Position numbers and translations under genes: made by a program. The notes beneath the pieces were generated by a model. That model searched no databases, was not told where the DNA came from, and saw only the letters and a program-made list of their open reading frames with translations. DNA of 64,000 nt from Planctomycetota bacterium (GTDB lineage: Bacteria; Planctomycetota; Phycisphaerae; Phycisphaerales; UBA1924). Shown piece after piece: positions 8,509 to 15,972 of this stretch (positions are counted from its first letter, which is position 1; every line of letters starts with the position of its first letter). The stretch spans positions 644,861 to 708,860 of the forward strand of contig JAFEBP010000005.1 of assembly GCA_018242605.1 (NCBI GenBank). The letters are read 5' to 3'.

Positions 8509-9549
8509 TCACTCCTCCTCGATCTGCAGGACCGCGGCTCCCTTGATCGCGTCGTGCTTGAGCAATCTGAGTGCATTATTGACAGCCAGCAGCGGAAATA
8601 CCTCAACCCGGGTGCGTACGGGGAGAGCCGCGGCTTCGAGCATGAACTCGCCCCCGTCTTTGCGTGTGTTGTTTGTCACGGTGCGGATCACGCGTTCGCC
8701 GTACATCGAGGCGTAGGGAATCGATGGGATCGGGCTCATGTGAATGCCGCCCAGGACCAGCACGCCGCCCTTGGCGAGCGAGGCGAGTGCGTGCGGTACC
8801 AGCTCGCCCGCTGGTGCGAAAATGATGGCGGCGTTCAGCCTCTCGGGCGGCGATTCTGTCGCATCGCCGACCCAGCAGGCCCCGAGTTCGCGGGCGAGAG
8901 CCTGATGTCGTTCGCGATCGCGGGTGCAGACGTAGACGCTCGCGCCGCGGCCATTGGCGATCTGCAGGGCAACATGACCGGCGGCACCGAAGCCATAAAT
9001 TCCCAATCGTGCCGTGCGCCATCCGCGTGGTCTCTCGGAAATACCGGTGAGACGCAGCGAGCGGAAGCCGATGATGCCCGCGCAGAGCAACGGAGCGGCC
9101 TGGACGTCTGAATAGGCGTCGGGAATTGGATAGACGAATTCCGCCGGCGCGGTCATGAACTGGGCAAAGCCGCCGTCGGCGGTCCAACCGTTAAATGCTG
9201 CAGAATCACAGAGATTCTCGTTTCCGCCGGTGCAGTATTCACAATGGCCGCAGGTGGATCGGAGCCACGCGACACCCACCCGGTCACCGGGTTGGACCGT
9301 GCCAGCGGAGTCGGCCTGTTCCACAATCCCGATGACCTGGTGGCCCGGAATAAGCGGAGTCCGCCGCTGAGGCAGTTCGCCTTCCACCACGTGCACGTCA
9401 GTGCGGCAGATCCCGCATGCGGCCACACGGATCAAGACCTCGCCGGAAAGGGGTACGGGCCTGGGCATCTCGCGGACGTCCAAAGGCCCACTATCGACCG
9501 GTCCGGGCCGGTCCAGTACAGCAGCGAGCATGTTCGAACGACTGGGCAT
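8509..9549 (-). CDS. Zinc-dependent alcohol dehydrogenase (MDR family, AdhA-like)
   Basis: The 346-residue protein is a medium-chain dehydrogenase. Catalytic zinc ligands are visible as Cys45 and His70 (PGHQVIG; Gln instead of the usual Glu after His). The structural zinc lobe has Cys100, Cys103, Cys106 and Cys114 (CGHCEYC...C). The Rossmann glycine motif GIYGFGAAGHVALQ follows near residue 190. It resembles the adh_fam_2 group. Reaction: NAD(P)-linked interconversion of an alcohol and an aldehyde; substrate not predictable. Its stop lies 5 nt before the PAC2 start and it begins 16 nt after the lipoprotein gene, so it is inside the operon. It may serve fermentation under oxygen limitation (inference). 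Confidence 0.92.
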   Translation of the reverse strand: MPSRSNMLAAVLDRPGPVDSGPLDVREMPRPVPLSGEVLIRVAACGICRTDVHVVEGELPQRRTPLIPGHQVIGIVEQADSAGTVQPGDRVGVAWLRSTCGHCEYCTGGNENLCDSAAFNGWTADGGFAQFMTAPAEFVYPIPDAYSDVQAAPLLCAGIIGFRSLRLTGISERPRGWRTARLGIYGFGAAGHVALQIANGRGASVYVCTRDRERHQALARELGACWVGDATESPPERLNAAIIFAPAGELVPHALASLAKGGVLVLGGIHMSPIPSIPYASMYGERVIRTVTNNTRKDGGEFMLEAAALPVRTRVEVFPLLAVNNALRLLKHDAIKGAAVLQIEEE

Positions 9550-9565
9550 TCACGTTGACACCGGC

Positions 9566-10159
9566 TCATTGTCTCATGCGGTGGAAAACGATGGGCGGCC
9601 CGAACGCGGTCGGGTCTTCGCCCTTGTGCGAGATGAGTTCACGGAGTTGTTCCGTCGACTCCGTGATAACGGAAGCCTCTCCTCCGCCAAGAGTCACACG
9701 ATCATGCGTGAACTTGCCGGCATCCGCGGCTCGTTCCAACCAAGCGGCGTCAAACATCCAGACCCGCAGCGCATCTTCGTCATGCGAGACTTTCATGATC
9801 TGGTGCACCGGAACGACCAGGAAGCCGTATTGTCCGACAAGGCGGTCCCGCTCGGATCGTGAGAGAAACAGGTCGGCGTACCGTCCGGTCCCGATCTGCG
9901 TGAGCACGAGGTCGAGTTTGAGAGCGGTCTTGAACTCGCCTTGATGATGAACGGTGAGGACCACCGAGTATTGGCCCGGACTTAGCTCGCTCACAACGGC
10001 TCGGGTGACCGTCGTACCCGCCGCGGCCCATTCACCGACAATCACGGGGTCCCAGACAGCCTCCGACGTGCCGGCGGCCGAGTGCAGGAACGAACCGCCG
10101 CAGCCATCGAGCGCGAATGCCAGCAGCACTCCTCCGACCACGTTGAGCAGGCGGTTCAC
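9566..10159 (-). CDS. Predicted lipoprotein of unknown function
   Basis: The 197-residue protein starts with a lipoprotein signal (MNRLLNVVGGVLLAFALDGC), the lipobox Cys at residue 20 being followed by GG. The mature part is beta-rich with no family I recognise; it contains SELSPGQYSVVLTVHHQG, suggesting a small beta-sandwich. The start is GTG 10159 with AGAGGTGA upstream. It begins 6 nt after the host-attachment-family gene and ends 16 nt before the alcohol dehydrogenase, so translation is probably coupled. Role unknown; location should be membrane-anchored in the periplasm or outer face. Confidence 0.75.
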   Translation of the reverse strand: MNRLLNVVGGVLLAFALDGCGGSFLHSAAGTSEAVWDPVIVGEWAAAGTTVTRAVVSELSPGQYSVVLTVHHQGEFKTALKLDLVLTQIGTGRYADLFLSRSERDRLVGQYGFLVVPVHQIMKVSHDEDALRVWMFDAAWLERAADAGKFTHDRVTLGGGEASVITESTEQLRELISHKGEDPTAFGPPIVFHRMRQ

Positions 10160-10165
10160 GGCTCA

Positions 10166-10648
10166 TCACCTCTTTGTCGGTGCATCCCATTCCAACGCGG
10201 TGCGTACCGCAGGATGAGCCGCGAGTTGTTGCGTTGAGAGGGTCGCCAGTTCTCCCTCATACAACTGCGTGTGGGCATCTGCTTGTCCGCGCAGGTGGCC
10301 GAGCAAGCGCGGGGCCGCAAAGACAACCAGGTTGTCCAGTCGCTTGTTGCGGCAGGCGTGGCCGATCCAAGTCTTGACCTCTCGGGCGAAACGCTCTGCT
10401 TCCTCCTCGACCTCGTGCCCGCGAGAAACGGTGTGGGGGGCCGCGGCGGCCGAAGAACTGCCCACGCTGCCGCGACGTTCAGAACCGCCCAGAAGACTCG
10501 GCCGGTGGTGTTCATGCTCATCTTCGTGGCTGTTTTCCAGGATGTCTTCCTGGTGGATGTTGAGTTGACCGCCCGGTGTCCGGCGGCATCTGAAGAGTTT
10601 GGCGGCCCGGTTGTCGGCCGTCACAAACCAGCATTTCGGCTCGTTCAT
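10166..10648 (-). CDS. Host-attachment / baeRF-type family protein
   Basis: The 160-residue protein begins MNEPKCWFVTADNRAAKLFRC and contains ACRNKRLDNLVVFAAPRLLG, the two hallmark blocks of the 'protein required for attachment to host cells' family, which is related to archaeal and eukaryotic release-factor folds. A central His/Glu-rich stretch (EDILENSHEDEHEHHR) could bind metal. The family name is historical and the real function is uncertain; a ribosome or translation link under stress is plausible. ATG 10648 has a GGAG site 7 nt upstream, so the much longer frame from 10891 is rejected. It is inside the leftward operon. Confidence 0.8.
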   Translation of the reverse strand: MNEPKCWFVTADNRAAKLFRCRRTPGGQLNIHQEDILENSHEDEHEHHRPSLLGGSERRGSVGSSSAAAAPHTVSRGHEVEEEAERFAREVKTWIGHACRNKRLDNLVVFAAPRLLGHLRGQADAHTQLYEGELATLSTQQLAAHPAVRTALEWDAPTKR

Positions 10649-10727
10649 TGCGGACTCCTCATTGGGTCGGCCGCGGGCGGCGACAGCTCGATCTGTGCCC
10701 GGCGGCGCGGACTGTGAAGCTACGGCG

Positions 10728-11018
10728 TCAATCCCCGTCGCCCGCGAGAAGGGTCTCGCCCCGGGCCAAGAGTTTAATCTCGGCCTCGTGCACAGCGCAG
10801 GGATCCGGTGCGCTGCCCTTGAGCTCCCGTTCGGCCTGCAGCCAGTCAGAGGTCGAGTCGCCGGGCCTTCCGCTGAGGGTGCGGCATTCAAAGATCTGGT
10901 ATGCTCTTTCCGCGATGAGTTGCGGTGTGATGGCTCTGGTCACCGGAGGCTCTGCGGGCGTTTGACGCCCACGGACGGGAGATGGGCTCATTCGGATCTG
11001 GTTTTTGACGGTGGTCAT
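10728..11018 (-). CDS. DUF2934 domain protein
   Basis: The 96-residue protein has a DUF2934 helix pair at about residues 30-70 (ITPQLIAERAYQIFE...DWLQAERELKG), a small domain often found beside stress genes and of unknown function. ATG 11018 has AAGGAG at 7 nt spacing; the TTG-initiated extension to 11090 is not supported. Position in the operon is between the CBS-pair and host-attachment-family genes. Confidence 0.82.
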   Translation of the reverse strand: MTTVKNQIRMSPSPVRGRQTPAEPPVTRAITPQLIAERAYQIFECRTLSGRPGDSTSDWLQAERELKGSAPDPCAVHEAEIKLLARGETLLAGDGD

Positions 11019-11086
11019 GACGTACTCCTTCGGTTCGGCATGGTCCTTGGGCGGACCGGGAGATGACGGGGCCTGCCGGCGCGTGG

Positions 11087-11557
11087 TCAATTTGGAAACG
11101 CTCCCAGGAGATCGAGACTCGTGATCATTCCGATGGGAAAGCGTTCCCCATCGACGACGATCACCCGGTGGATACGTTTTTCGTACATCATCCTCGCGAC
11201 CGCCGCCGCGGGCACCTCGGGCGAGACCATGAGCGGATCCTCGGTCATGAAGTCCTCGACGCAGATAAGGGGCTCGGGAATGACTTCGCTGGTTTCTTCG
11301 TCTTCATCCTGCTCGGAGAGGACTTCGAAGAGGTAGGCCGGAGGGATGTCGCTGGTGCCTTCGGAGCAGCGGCGGATGAGATCGGTCTTGGTGACAACAC
11401 CGATCACACGTCCTTCCTGATCAACGACCGGGGCGCCGGAGATCTCGTGGTCTTCGAAAATGCGGGCGAGGTCACGGATCGTCGCCGAGGGCGAGACGCA
11501 GACCAAGTCGACACTCATGATGTCTCTGGCCCGCAGATCTGTCTTGAGGTATGGCAT
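11087..11557 (-). CDS. CBS-pair protein
   Basis: The 156-residue protein is essentially two CBS motifs: the first from RARDIMSVDLVCVSPSATI to VIGVVTKTDLI, the second from VEDFMTEDPLMVSPE to GMITSLDLLGAF. They are joined by an acidic linker (SEQDEDEETSEV). Such stand-alone CBS pairs bind adenine nucleotides and report energy state to partners. No extra effector domain is present. ATG 11557 has AAGGAG at good spacing, which removes 14 residues of the longer frame. It starts 22 nt after the HMA-fold gene. Its neighbours (USP, ADH, ppsA) match the company CBS pairs keep in energy-stress islands. Confidence 0.92.
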   Translation of the reverse strand: MPYLKTDLRARDIMSVDLVCVSPSATIRDLARIFEDHEISGAPVVDQEGRVIGVVTKTDLIRRCSEGTSDIPPAYLFEVLSEQDEDEETSEVIPEPLICVEDFMTEDPLMVSPEVPAAAVARMMYEKRIHRVIVVDGERFPIGMITSLDLLGAFPN

Positions 11558-11579
11558 GCTTGGTCTCCTTGGTGTGGCT

Positions 11580-11855
11580 TTATTCGTCGGTAGGTACATC
11601 CGCTCCGACAGCTAACTCGGGGCTTTCCTGGTGAACCGCGGAGTACCCCGCTTCGGTCACCGCGTGCAAGAGGTCCGCCACGGTGCAGGGGGGCTCGTGC
11701 AGCACGACGGCCCGGGCTCGGTAGATGTTCACGTTCACCTGCTGCACTCCTCCGAGGCGTTCGACGGCCCGGGCGACCTCTTCGCGGGAATCGTTGTCGT
11801 GCATTCCGGCGACCAGGAGCACTGTCCGCGTCACATATGACGGCATTGCTCTCAC
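11580..11855 (-). CDS. HMA-like (ferredoxin-fold) domain protein lacking the CxxC metal site
   Basis: The 91-residue protein has the secondary-structure pattern of heavy-metal-associated domains: a first strand, the loop GMHDNDSREEVARAVERLGG, then VQQVNVNIYRARAVV and TVADLLHAVTEAGYSA. The loop that carries GMxCxxC in copper chaperones here reads GMHDNDS, so both Cys are gone, and the protein may instead be a protein-protein or regulatory module. GTG 11855 is preferred (AAGGAG 8 nt upstream); ATG 11846 would be 17 nt away. It is the first gene of the leftward operon; a GGAAAGTTCC site lies about 106 bp upstream. Confidence 0.75.
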   Translation of the reverse strand: MRAMPSYVTRTVLLVAGMHDNDSREEVARAVERLGGVQQVNVNIYRARAVVLHEPPCTVADLLHAVTEAGYSAVHQESPELAVGADVPTDE

Positions 11856-11960
11856 AACACACTCTCCTTGCCGTTGGGCTCCCGTTAATAAGAGGCCTTG
11901 GCGGCGACTGCACTGCGGCAACGAGATCATTATCGATCAAGCCCGCGCTCCGTGCAACGC

Positions 11961-11970
11961 GGAAAGTTCC
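11961..11970. promoter_or_regulatory. Candidate operator GGAAAGTTCC upstream of the seven-gene operon
   Basis: This is a one-base variant of the GGAAATTTCC palindrome found at 4515 and 5353, with similar flanks (CGC before it). It lies in the divergent region between the HMA-fold operon and the histidine kinase gene. Confidence 0.4.
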
Positions 11971-12104
11971 CTGATCGCGGGCCGAACCGAACTCCGGACG
12001 GGGCCGCTCCGGGCGGGGCGAGCTTCCGCAACCTCAAGGCAGAATTCTCGCTTTTGGGAAGCAAATGAACGCTTGCGTGGCTATGCAAGAGAGCGACGAG
12101 CACG

Positions 12105-12110
12105 TATAAT
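12105..12110 (+). promoter_or_regulatory. Consensus -10 TATAAT directly upstream of the kinase gene
   Basis: A perfect TATAAT ends 6 nt before GTG 12117, so the expected transcription start coincides with the start codon. No good -35 and no Shine-Dalgarno are seen. This supports the GTG as start and a leaderless mRNA. Confidence 0.6.
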
Positions 12111-12116
12111 GCGACT

Positions 12117-14189
12117 GTGTGTGCCGCAACGCGCATCACGACGGAGCACGGCTCGCTCCGGGATCAGACGACCTCGGCGGACCAAGAGGCGTGGAAACCT
12201 AAGAGCCAGCGACTGACGGCCGCGGAGATGTCAGCACGGGGTCAGAGGCACGTCGCCGCGGCGCTGGACCCGATCATCACGGTGAGCGCGACGGGCGTGA
12301 TTCTGAACGTGAGCGAATCGGTGCTGCGCGTGTTCGGCTGGCAGCCCGCTGAGCTGGTGGGGCGGAACGTGTCTGTTCTGATTCCCGAACCGCACAGGTC
12401 ATCGCACAACGAGTACATCGAGCGGTACGCGAGAACCGGCGAGAACACCTTGCTGGGGCGGCCGCTGGAGTTGCGGGCGGTGCGACGCGACGGGGCGGAG
12501 TTCCCGATCGAGATGTGCATGTCGCGCGCGGAGACGAACCGGCCCGAGGGCCCGCAGTTCGTCGCGATCATCCGCGACATCAGCGACCGGGTGCGGCTGG
12601 GGCACGCGCTCGCGGAGCAGAAGCGGTTCTACGAGACGATCATCGAGCACATGCCCGACATCGTGTTCAGGCTGGATCGCGCGCTGCGGCACCTGTTCAT
12701 CGGCGGGGCGTTGGACCGGTTGGGCGGGCTGCGGGCGCACGAGTTCGTGGGCAAAACAGGTCGGGAACTGGGCTTCCCGGCGGGCGTCTGCGATCAGCTC
12801 GAGAGCGTCTGCAAGGGCGTGTTCGCCGGGGGCGACGCGGGCGAGGTGGACGTGCAGCTCGGGGAGGCCTGGTTCCACTGCCGGATCGTGCCCGAGCGGA
12901 CCGGCGAGGGGGTCATCGCGACGCTGCTGGGCGTGGCGGAGGACGTCACGCAGCGCAAGAAAATCGAGGAGGAACTGGCGGGCCACCGCGACCGCCTGGA
13001 GAGGCTCGTGGAGGCCAGGGCCCGGGAGCTGCGTCGCAGCCACGAGCAGATGCGGATGGCGGACCGGATGGCTTCGATCGGCACGCTCGCGGCGGGGCTG
13101 GGGCACGACATGAACAACGTGCTTCTGCCCGTGCGGGCGCACCTGAACGCCGCGCTGGCGGCGTCGCGGCCGCCGTGCAGGCCGACGGTGCGGGCGTGCG
13201 TGCGGCAGGTGCGACGAAGCGTGGATTACCTGCAGCAGTTGGCCGACGGGCTGCACTTCCTGGCGGCGGACCCGGAGCGGGAGAACGGGGGCGGGCCGGG
13301 CGAGTGCACCGCGCTGGCGAAGTGGTGGTCGCAGACGGGCGCTCTGCTCAGCAAGCCCGTGCCGCGGCACGTGCGGGTGACGGCGTCGTTCCCCCGGACG
13401 CTGCCGGAGGTAGCGATGGCCCCGCACCAGTTGACGCAGGCGGTCTTGAACCTGATCGTCAACTCGGGGCAGGCGATCCCGCCGCCGGCGGACGGCAAGG
13501 GGCGCAGCGGGCTGGTGCGTGTCGGCGCCGCGATGGCGGGCAAGGGACGCGGCGGCGGAGTAGGACGTGAGATGGTCTGCCTGAGCGTGCGCGACAACGG
13601 CACCGGGATGACCGACGAGGTGCGGCGGCGGGCCTTTGAGATGTTCTTCACGACCAAGCCCCGGGGGCTGGGGTCCGGGCTCGGGCTGCCGCTGGTGGCG
13701 CGATTGGTCAACAACGCGGGGGGATCGGTCACGGTCGATTCCAAGCCCGGCAAGGGGACGACGGTCAACCTGTACCTGCCGGCGGCGGAGCGGGCGGCCG
13801 CGGCGAGCCTCGGGGGCCACGGGGGCACGGCGGTCATCTCGCTCACCAGCCCGCGGACGGCCAACGTGGTGCGGCAGATGATCGCGGCGGCGGGGTACCG
13901 CGTGCTGGGCGAGCGGGAGCGGGCGGGCGCGGCGATCTGGATCGCGGACGCCAAGCACGCGACCCCGGCGCGGGTGCGGGCGTGGAGCGGGGCGCGTGGG
14001 GGGTGGGGCATCAAGGGCGCAGCGCTGAACGGCCGGACGTTCGTGCTGGTGGGCCCGGTGCGGGAGCAGGATCAGAAGCGGTGGACTCCGCTGCGGCCGG
14101 TGCTGGTCGAGGCGCCGGACGACTTCATTTCTCTCCGCGACGCCGTGGGGCGGGCGGTGGTGCGGCAACAAGCCGGTGCTACGAGGTGA
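12117..14189 (+). CDS. Soluble PAS-domain sensor histidine kinase
   Basis: The 690-residue protein has no membrane segment. Two PAS domains occupy about residues 45-160 (ILNVSESVLRVFGWQPAELVGRN) and 175-290, followed by a coiled coil and the H-box GLGHDMNNVLL with phospho-acceptor His330. The catalytic domain shows the N-box (VLNLIVNSGQAI), G1 (DNGTGM), F-box (FEMFFTTK) and G2 (GLGSGLGLPL). About 130 further residues form a receiver-like fold without an obvious acceptor Asp. The start GTG 12117 is set by a TATAAT 6 nt upstream. The cognate response regulator begins 3 nt after its stop. It is probably the oxygen, redox or energy sensor of the adjacent island (inference). Confidence 0.9.
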   Translation: MCAATRITTEHGSLRDQTTSADQEAWKPKSQRLTAAEMSARGQRHVAAALDPIITVSATGVILNVSESVLRVFGWQPAELVGRNVSVLIPEPHRSSHNEYIERYARTGENTLLGRPLELRAVRRDGAEFPIEMCMSRAETNRPEGPQFVAIIRDISDRVRLGHALAEQKRFYETIIEHMPDIVFRLDRALRHLFIGGALDRLGGLRAHEFVGKTGRELGFPAGVCDQLESVCKGVFAGGDAGEVDVQLGEAWFHCRIVPERTGEGVIATLLGVAEDVTQRKKIEEELAGHRDRLERLVEARARELRRSHEQMRMADRMASIGTLAAGLGHDMNNVLLPVRAHLNAALAASRPPCRPTVRACVRQVRRSVDYLQQLADGLHFLAADPERENGGGPGECTALAKWWSQTGALLSKPVPRHVRVTASFPRTLPEVAMAPHQLTQAVLNLIVNSGQAIPPPADGKGRSGLVRVGAAMAGKGRGGGVGREMVCLSVRDNGTGMTDEVRRRAFEMFFTTKPRGLGSGLGLPLVARLVNNAGGSVTVDSKPGKGTTVNLYLPAAERAAAASLGGHGGTAVISLTSPRTANVVRQMIAAAGYRVLGERERAGAAIWIADAKHATPARVRAWSGARGGWGIKGAALNGRTFVLVGPVREQDQKRWTPLRPVLVEAPDDFISLRDAVGRAVVRQQAGATR

Positions 14190-14192
14190 CCG

Positions 14193-15065
14193 ATGATCAA
14201 GAACAAGCGCAACTCCGTGTGCCCGGGCGGGAAGACTCCGTGCGGCTGCTGCTGCGGGAACGAGGTCAAGCCCGAATCCTCGGCCGCCGGGCAGGCCGCG
14301 GCGGGGATCCGCGTGCTGTGCGTGGACGATCACGAGGTGCTGGTGGAGGGGCTCAAGGCCCAGTTCGCGATCGACGGCAAGATCAGCGTGGTGGGCTGGC
14401 TGCCCAGCGCCGAGCACCTGCTGGAGGAGACCGCGCGGCTCAAGCCCGACGTGGTGCTGCTGGACATCGAGATGCCCGGGCCCGACGCCTTCGAGACCGC
14501 CGAGCGGCTGCGGCACATGTACCCGCGGGTGCGGATCGTCTTCTTGAGCGCGCACGTGCGCGACGGGTACATCGCCGCGACGTACAAGTGCGGGGCCCAG
14601 GGCTACTTCTCCAAGGGCGATGACCTCAAGGCGATCGCGGCGGGGATCCACGAGGTGGCCCGCAACACCAGCGAAGGGCACGCGGGCAGCCACTTCGTGA
14701 TGGGGCCCAAGGTGCAGGAGCGCTGCCTGACGCCGCGCACGACCCACCCCCCCCACACCCACACCCCCACGCCATCCTCCGCCCAGACATCCACGCACGC
14801 GCCCGCGCACGGCGCACCGCACGCCCCCGCGCGGCCGGGCGAAGAAGAGATGCCCGCCACCCCGCTCACCAAGCTCTCGGAGCGCGAACTGGAGGTGCTG
14901 CGCATGATCGGCAAGGGCCTCACGCGGATGGAGATCGCGGCCCAACTCTCGCGCAGCGCCAAGACCATCGACGGGCACCAGGACCGGATCCTGCGCAAGC
15001 TGGGGTTGGAGTCGCGCGGGGAGTTGATGCGCTTCGCGATCCGCGAGGGGCTGGCCGAAGCGTGA
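14193..15065 (+). CDS. NarL/LuxR-type response regulator with Cys-rich leader
   Basis: The 290-residue protein has a receiver domain at about residues 38-160 (acidic pair Asp45/Asp46, acceptor Asp91 in VVLLDIEMPG, Ser/Ala of FLSAH, Lys of FSKG). A His/Pro/Thr-rich linker (about 180-215) follows, then a LuxR HTH at about 225-288 (KLSERELEVLRMIGKGLT). Before the receiver lies an unusual leader with Cys10, Cys17, Cys19, Cys20 and Cys21, which could bind a metal or Fe-S cluster or act as a redox switch. GAGGTG overlapping the kinase stop serves as ribosome site. It is the partner of the kinase at 12117 and a candidate regulator of the GGAAATTTCC sites. Confidence 0.92.
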   Translation: MIKNKRNSVCPGGKTPCGCCCGNEVKPESSAAGQAAAGIRVLCVDDHEVLVEGLKAQFAIDGKISVVGWLPSAEHLLEETARLKPDVVLLDIEMPGPDAFETAERLRHMYPRVRIVFLSAHVRDGYIAATYKCGAQGYFSKGDDLKAIAAGIHEVARNTSEGHAGSHFVMGPKVQERCLTPRTTHPPHTHTPTPSSAQTSTHAPAHGAPHAPARPGEEEMPATPLTKLSERELEVLRMIGKGLTRMEIAAQLSRSAKTIDGHQDRILRKLGLESRGELMRFAIREGLAEA

Positions 15066-15122
15066 AGCCCGCGTTCGCCCGGCCCTGCGTTCATCGCGAG
15101 CCTCCCCCACCGCTCGCCCGGC

Positions 15123-15506
15123 TCACGCGGGGGCGTGCGAGGGGCCGTACACCACCACGCGCACATCCTGGAGCGTGACGAGCCCGCCGCGGACCATCTC
15201 GCGCAGGATCGGGACGAACGCGGCGATCTTTTCAGGGGCGTCGACGATGTCGACGACGATGGGCAGGTCCTCGCTCAGGCGCAGGATCTTGACGGTGTGG
15301 ATGCGGCTGTCGGCGCCAAAGCCCATGGGCCCGCGGAGCACGGTGGCACCGGCCAGGTGCAGGGCGCGGGCCTTCATGACGATGGCCTCGTACAGGGGTT
15401 GGCCCTGCCAGCGGTCGGCCTCGCCGATGTAGATCGTCAGGCGCTGGGCGTGCTCTGGAAGCGTGGCGTGTGGAGGTTGGGGGGTCTGCGGAGCGGGATC
15501 GGTCAT
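15123..15506 (-). CDS. DUF190 (PII-like) protein
   Basis: The 127-residue protein has the DUF190 pattern: QRLTIYIGEADRWQGQPLYE, then KARALHLAGATVLRGPMGFG and LPIVVDIVDAPEKI. DUF190 proteins have a PII-like trimeric fold and are frequently encoded with CrcB. Here the ATG (15504-15506) overlaps the crcB stop codon by 4 nt (ATGA), so translation is coupled. A role in controlling the fluoride channel is likely but not proven. The much longer antisense-like frame extending to 16187 is not part of the gene. Confidence 0.9.
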   Translation of the reverse strand: MTDPAPQTPQPPHATLPEHAQRLTIYIGEADRWQGQPLYEAIVMKARALHLAGATVLRGPMGFGADSRIHTVKILRLSEDLPIVVDIVDAPEKIAAFVPILREMVRGGLVTLQDVRVVVYGPSHAPA

Positions 15507-15895
15507 GGTGCACCTGTGCCGTAGAGTTTCGCCGCCACCATCGAGCCGAGCCAGACGCCCAGCAGGCTGAGCACGACGCTGCCCAGGACGTACACCCCGG
15601 CCCGCCCCCACTGCCCGTCGTGCACGAGGGCGAGGGTCTCGCGGCCGAAGGATGAGAACGTGGTGTACCCGCCCAGCACGCCGATGAGCACGGCGTCGCG
15701 CACCTCCTCGCGGACCATCACCGGCCCGTACCAGAGGGTGGCGAGCAGGCCCATGAACAGGCACCCGGTGACGTTGATGACCAGCGTCCCCATCGGGAAG
15801 TCGGGCCCCCACCAGTGCTGCACCACCCCGCCCAGCCAGTAGCGCAGCAGCCCCCCGACGCCCGCGCCGCAGAAGATGAGCAACGGTTTCAGCAC
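15503..15895 (-). CDS. crcB: CrcB/FluC fluoride channel
   Basis: The 130-residue integral membrane protein has four TM helices. Family hallmarks are GGLLRYWLG, GTLVINVTGCLFMGLL and GVLGGYTTFSSFGRET, the last containing the Phe-box and central Na+ site. Fluc subunits form antiparallel dimers that export fluoride. The start is GTG 15895 with TAACAT 6 nt upstream (leaderless pattern). No fluoride riboswitch was found in the upstream region. It forms an operon with the DUF190 gene. Confidence 0.93.
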   Translation of the reverse strand: MLKPLLIFCGAGVGGLLRYWLGGVVQHWWGPDFPMGTLVINVTGCLFMGLLATLWYGPVMVREEVRDAVLIGVLGGYTTFSSFGRETLALVHDGQWGRAGVYVLGSVVLSLLGVWLGSMVAAKLYGTGAP

Positions 15896-15901
15896 GGGAG
15901 G

Positions 15902-15907
15902 ATGTTA
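15902..15907 (-). promoter_or_regulatory. -10 element TAACAT, leaderless start of crcB
   Basis: TAACAT on the minus strand ends 6 nt before GTG 15895. Pyrimidine-rich sequence (CCTCCC) lies between, so there is no Shine-Dalgarno. Confidence 0.45.
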
Positions 15908-15972
15908 CGGGTGCAGCGGCAACGCCCGCGCCCCGGAGGCCCTGCTGCTCCGCGCCGGGGGCCTCCGCGTGC

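Noticed and set aside
10649..10891. N-terminal extension of the host-attachment family protein
   Set aside because: ATG 10648 has GGAG at 7 nt and begins the conserved family block; the extension is Pro/Arg/Ala-rich without similarity and overlaps the DUF2934 gene.
12399..15110. 903-codon open frame on the minus strand
   Set aside because: It is entirely antisense to the PAS kinase and response regulator genes, whose proteins carry complete catalytic motifs. Its translation is rich in His, Arg, Pro and Leu with no domain. Long antisense frames are expected at high GC.
15896..15972. Fluoride riboswitch upstream of crcB
   Set aside because: The expected crcB-motif core sequences are absent, and the likely transcription start is at the GTG.
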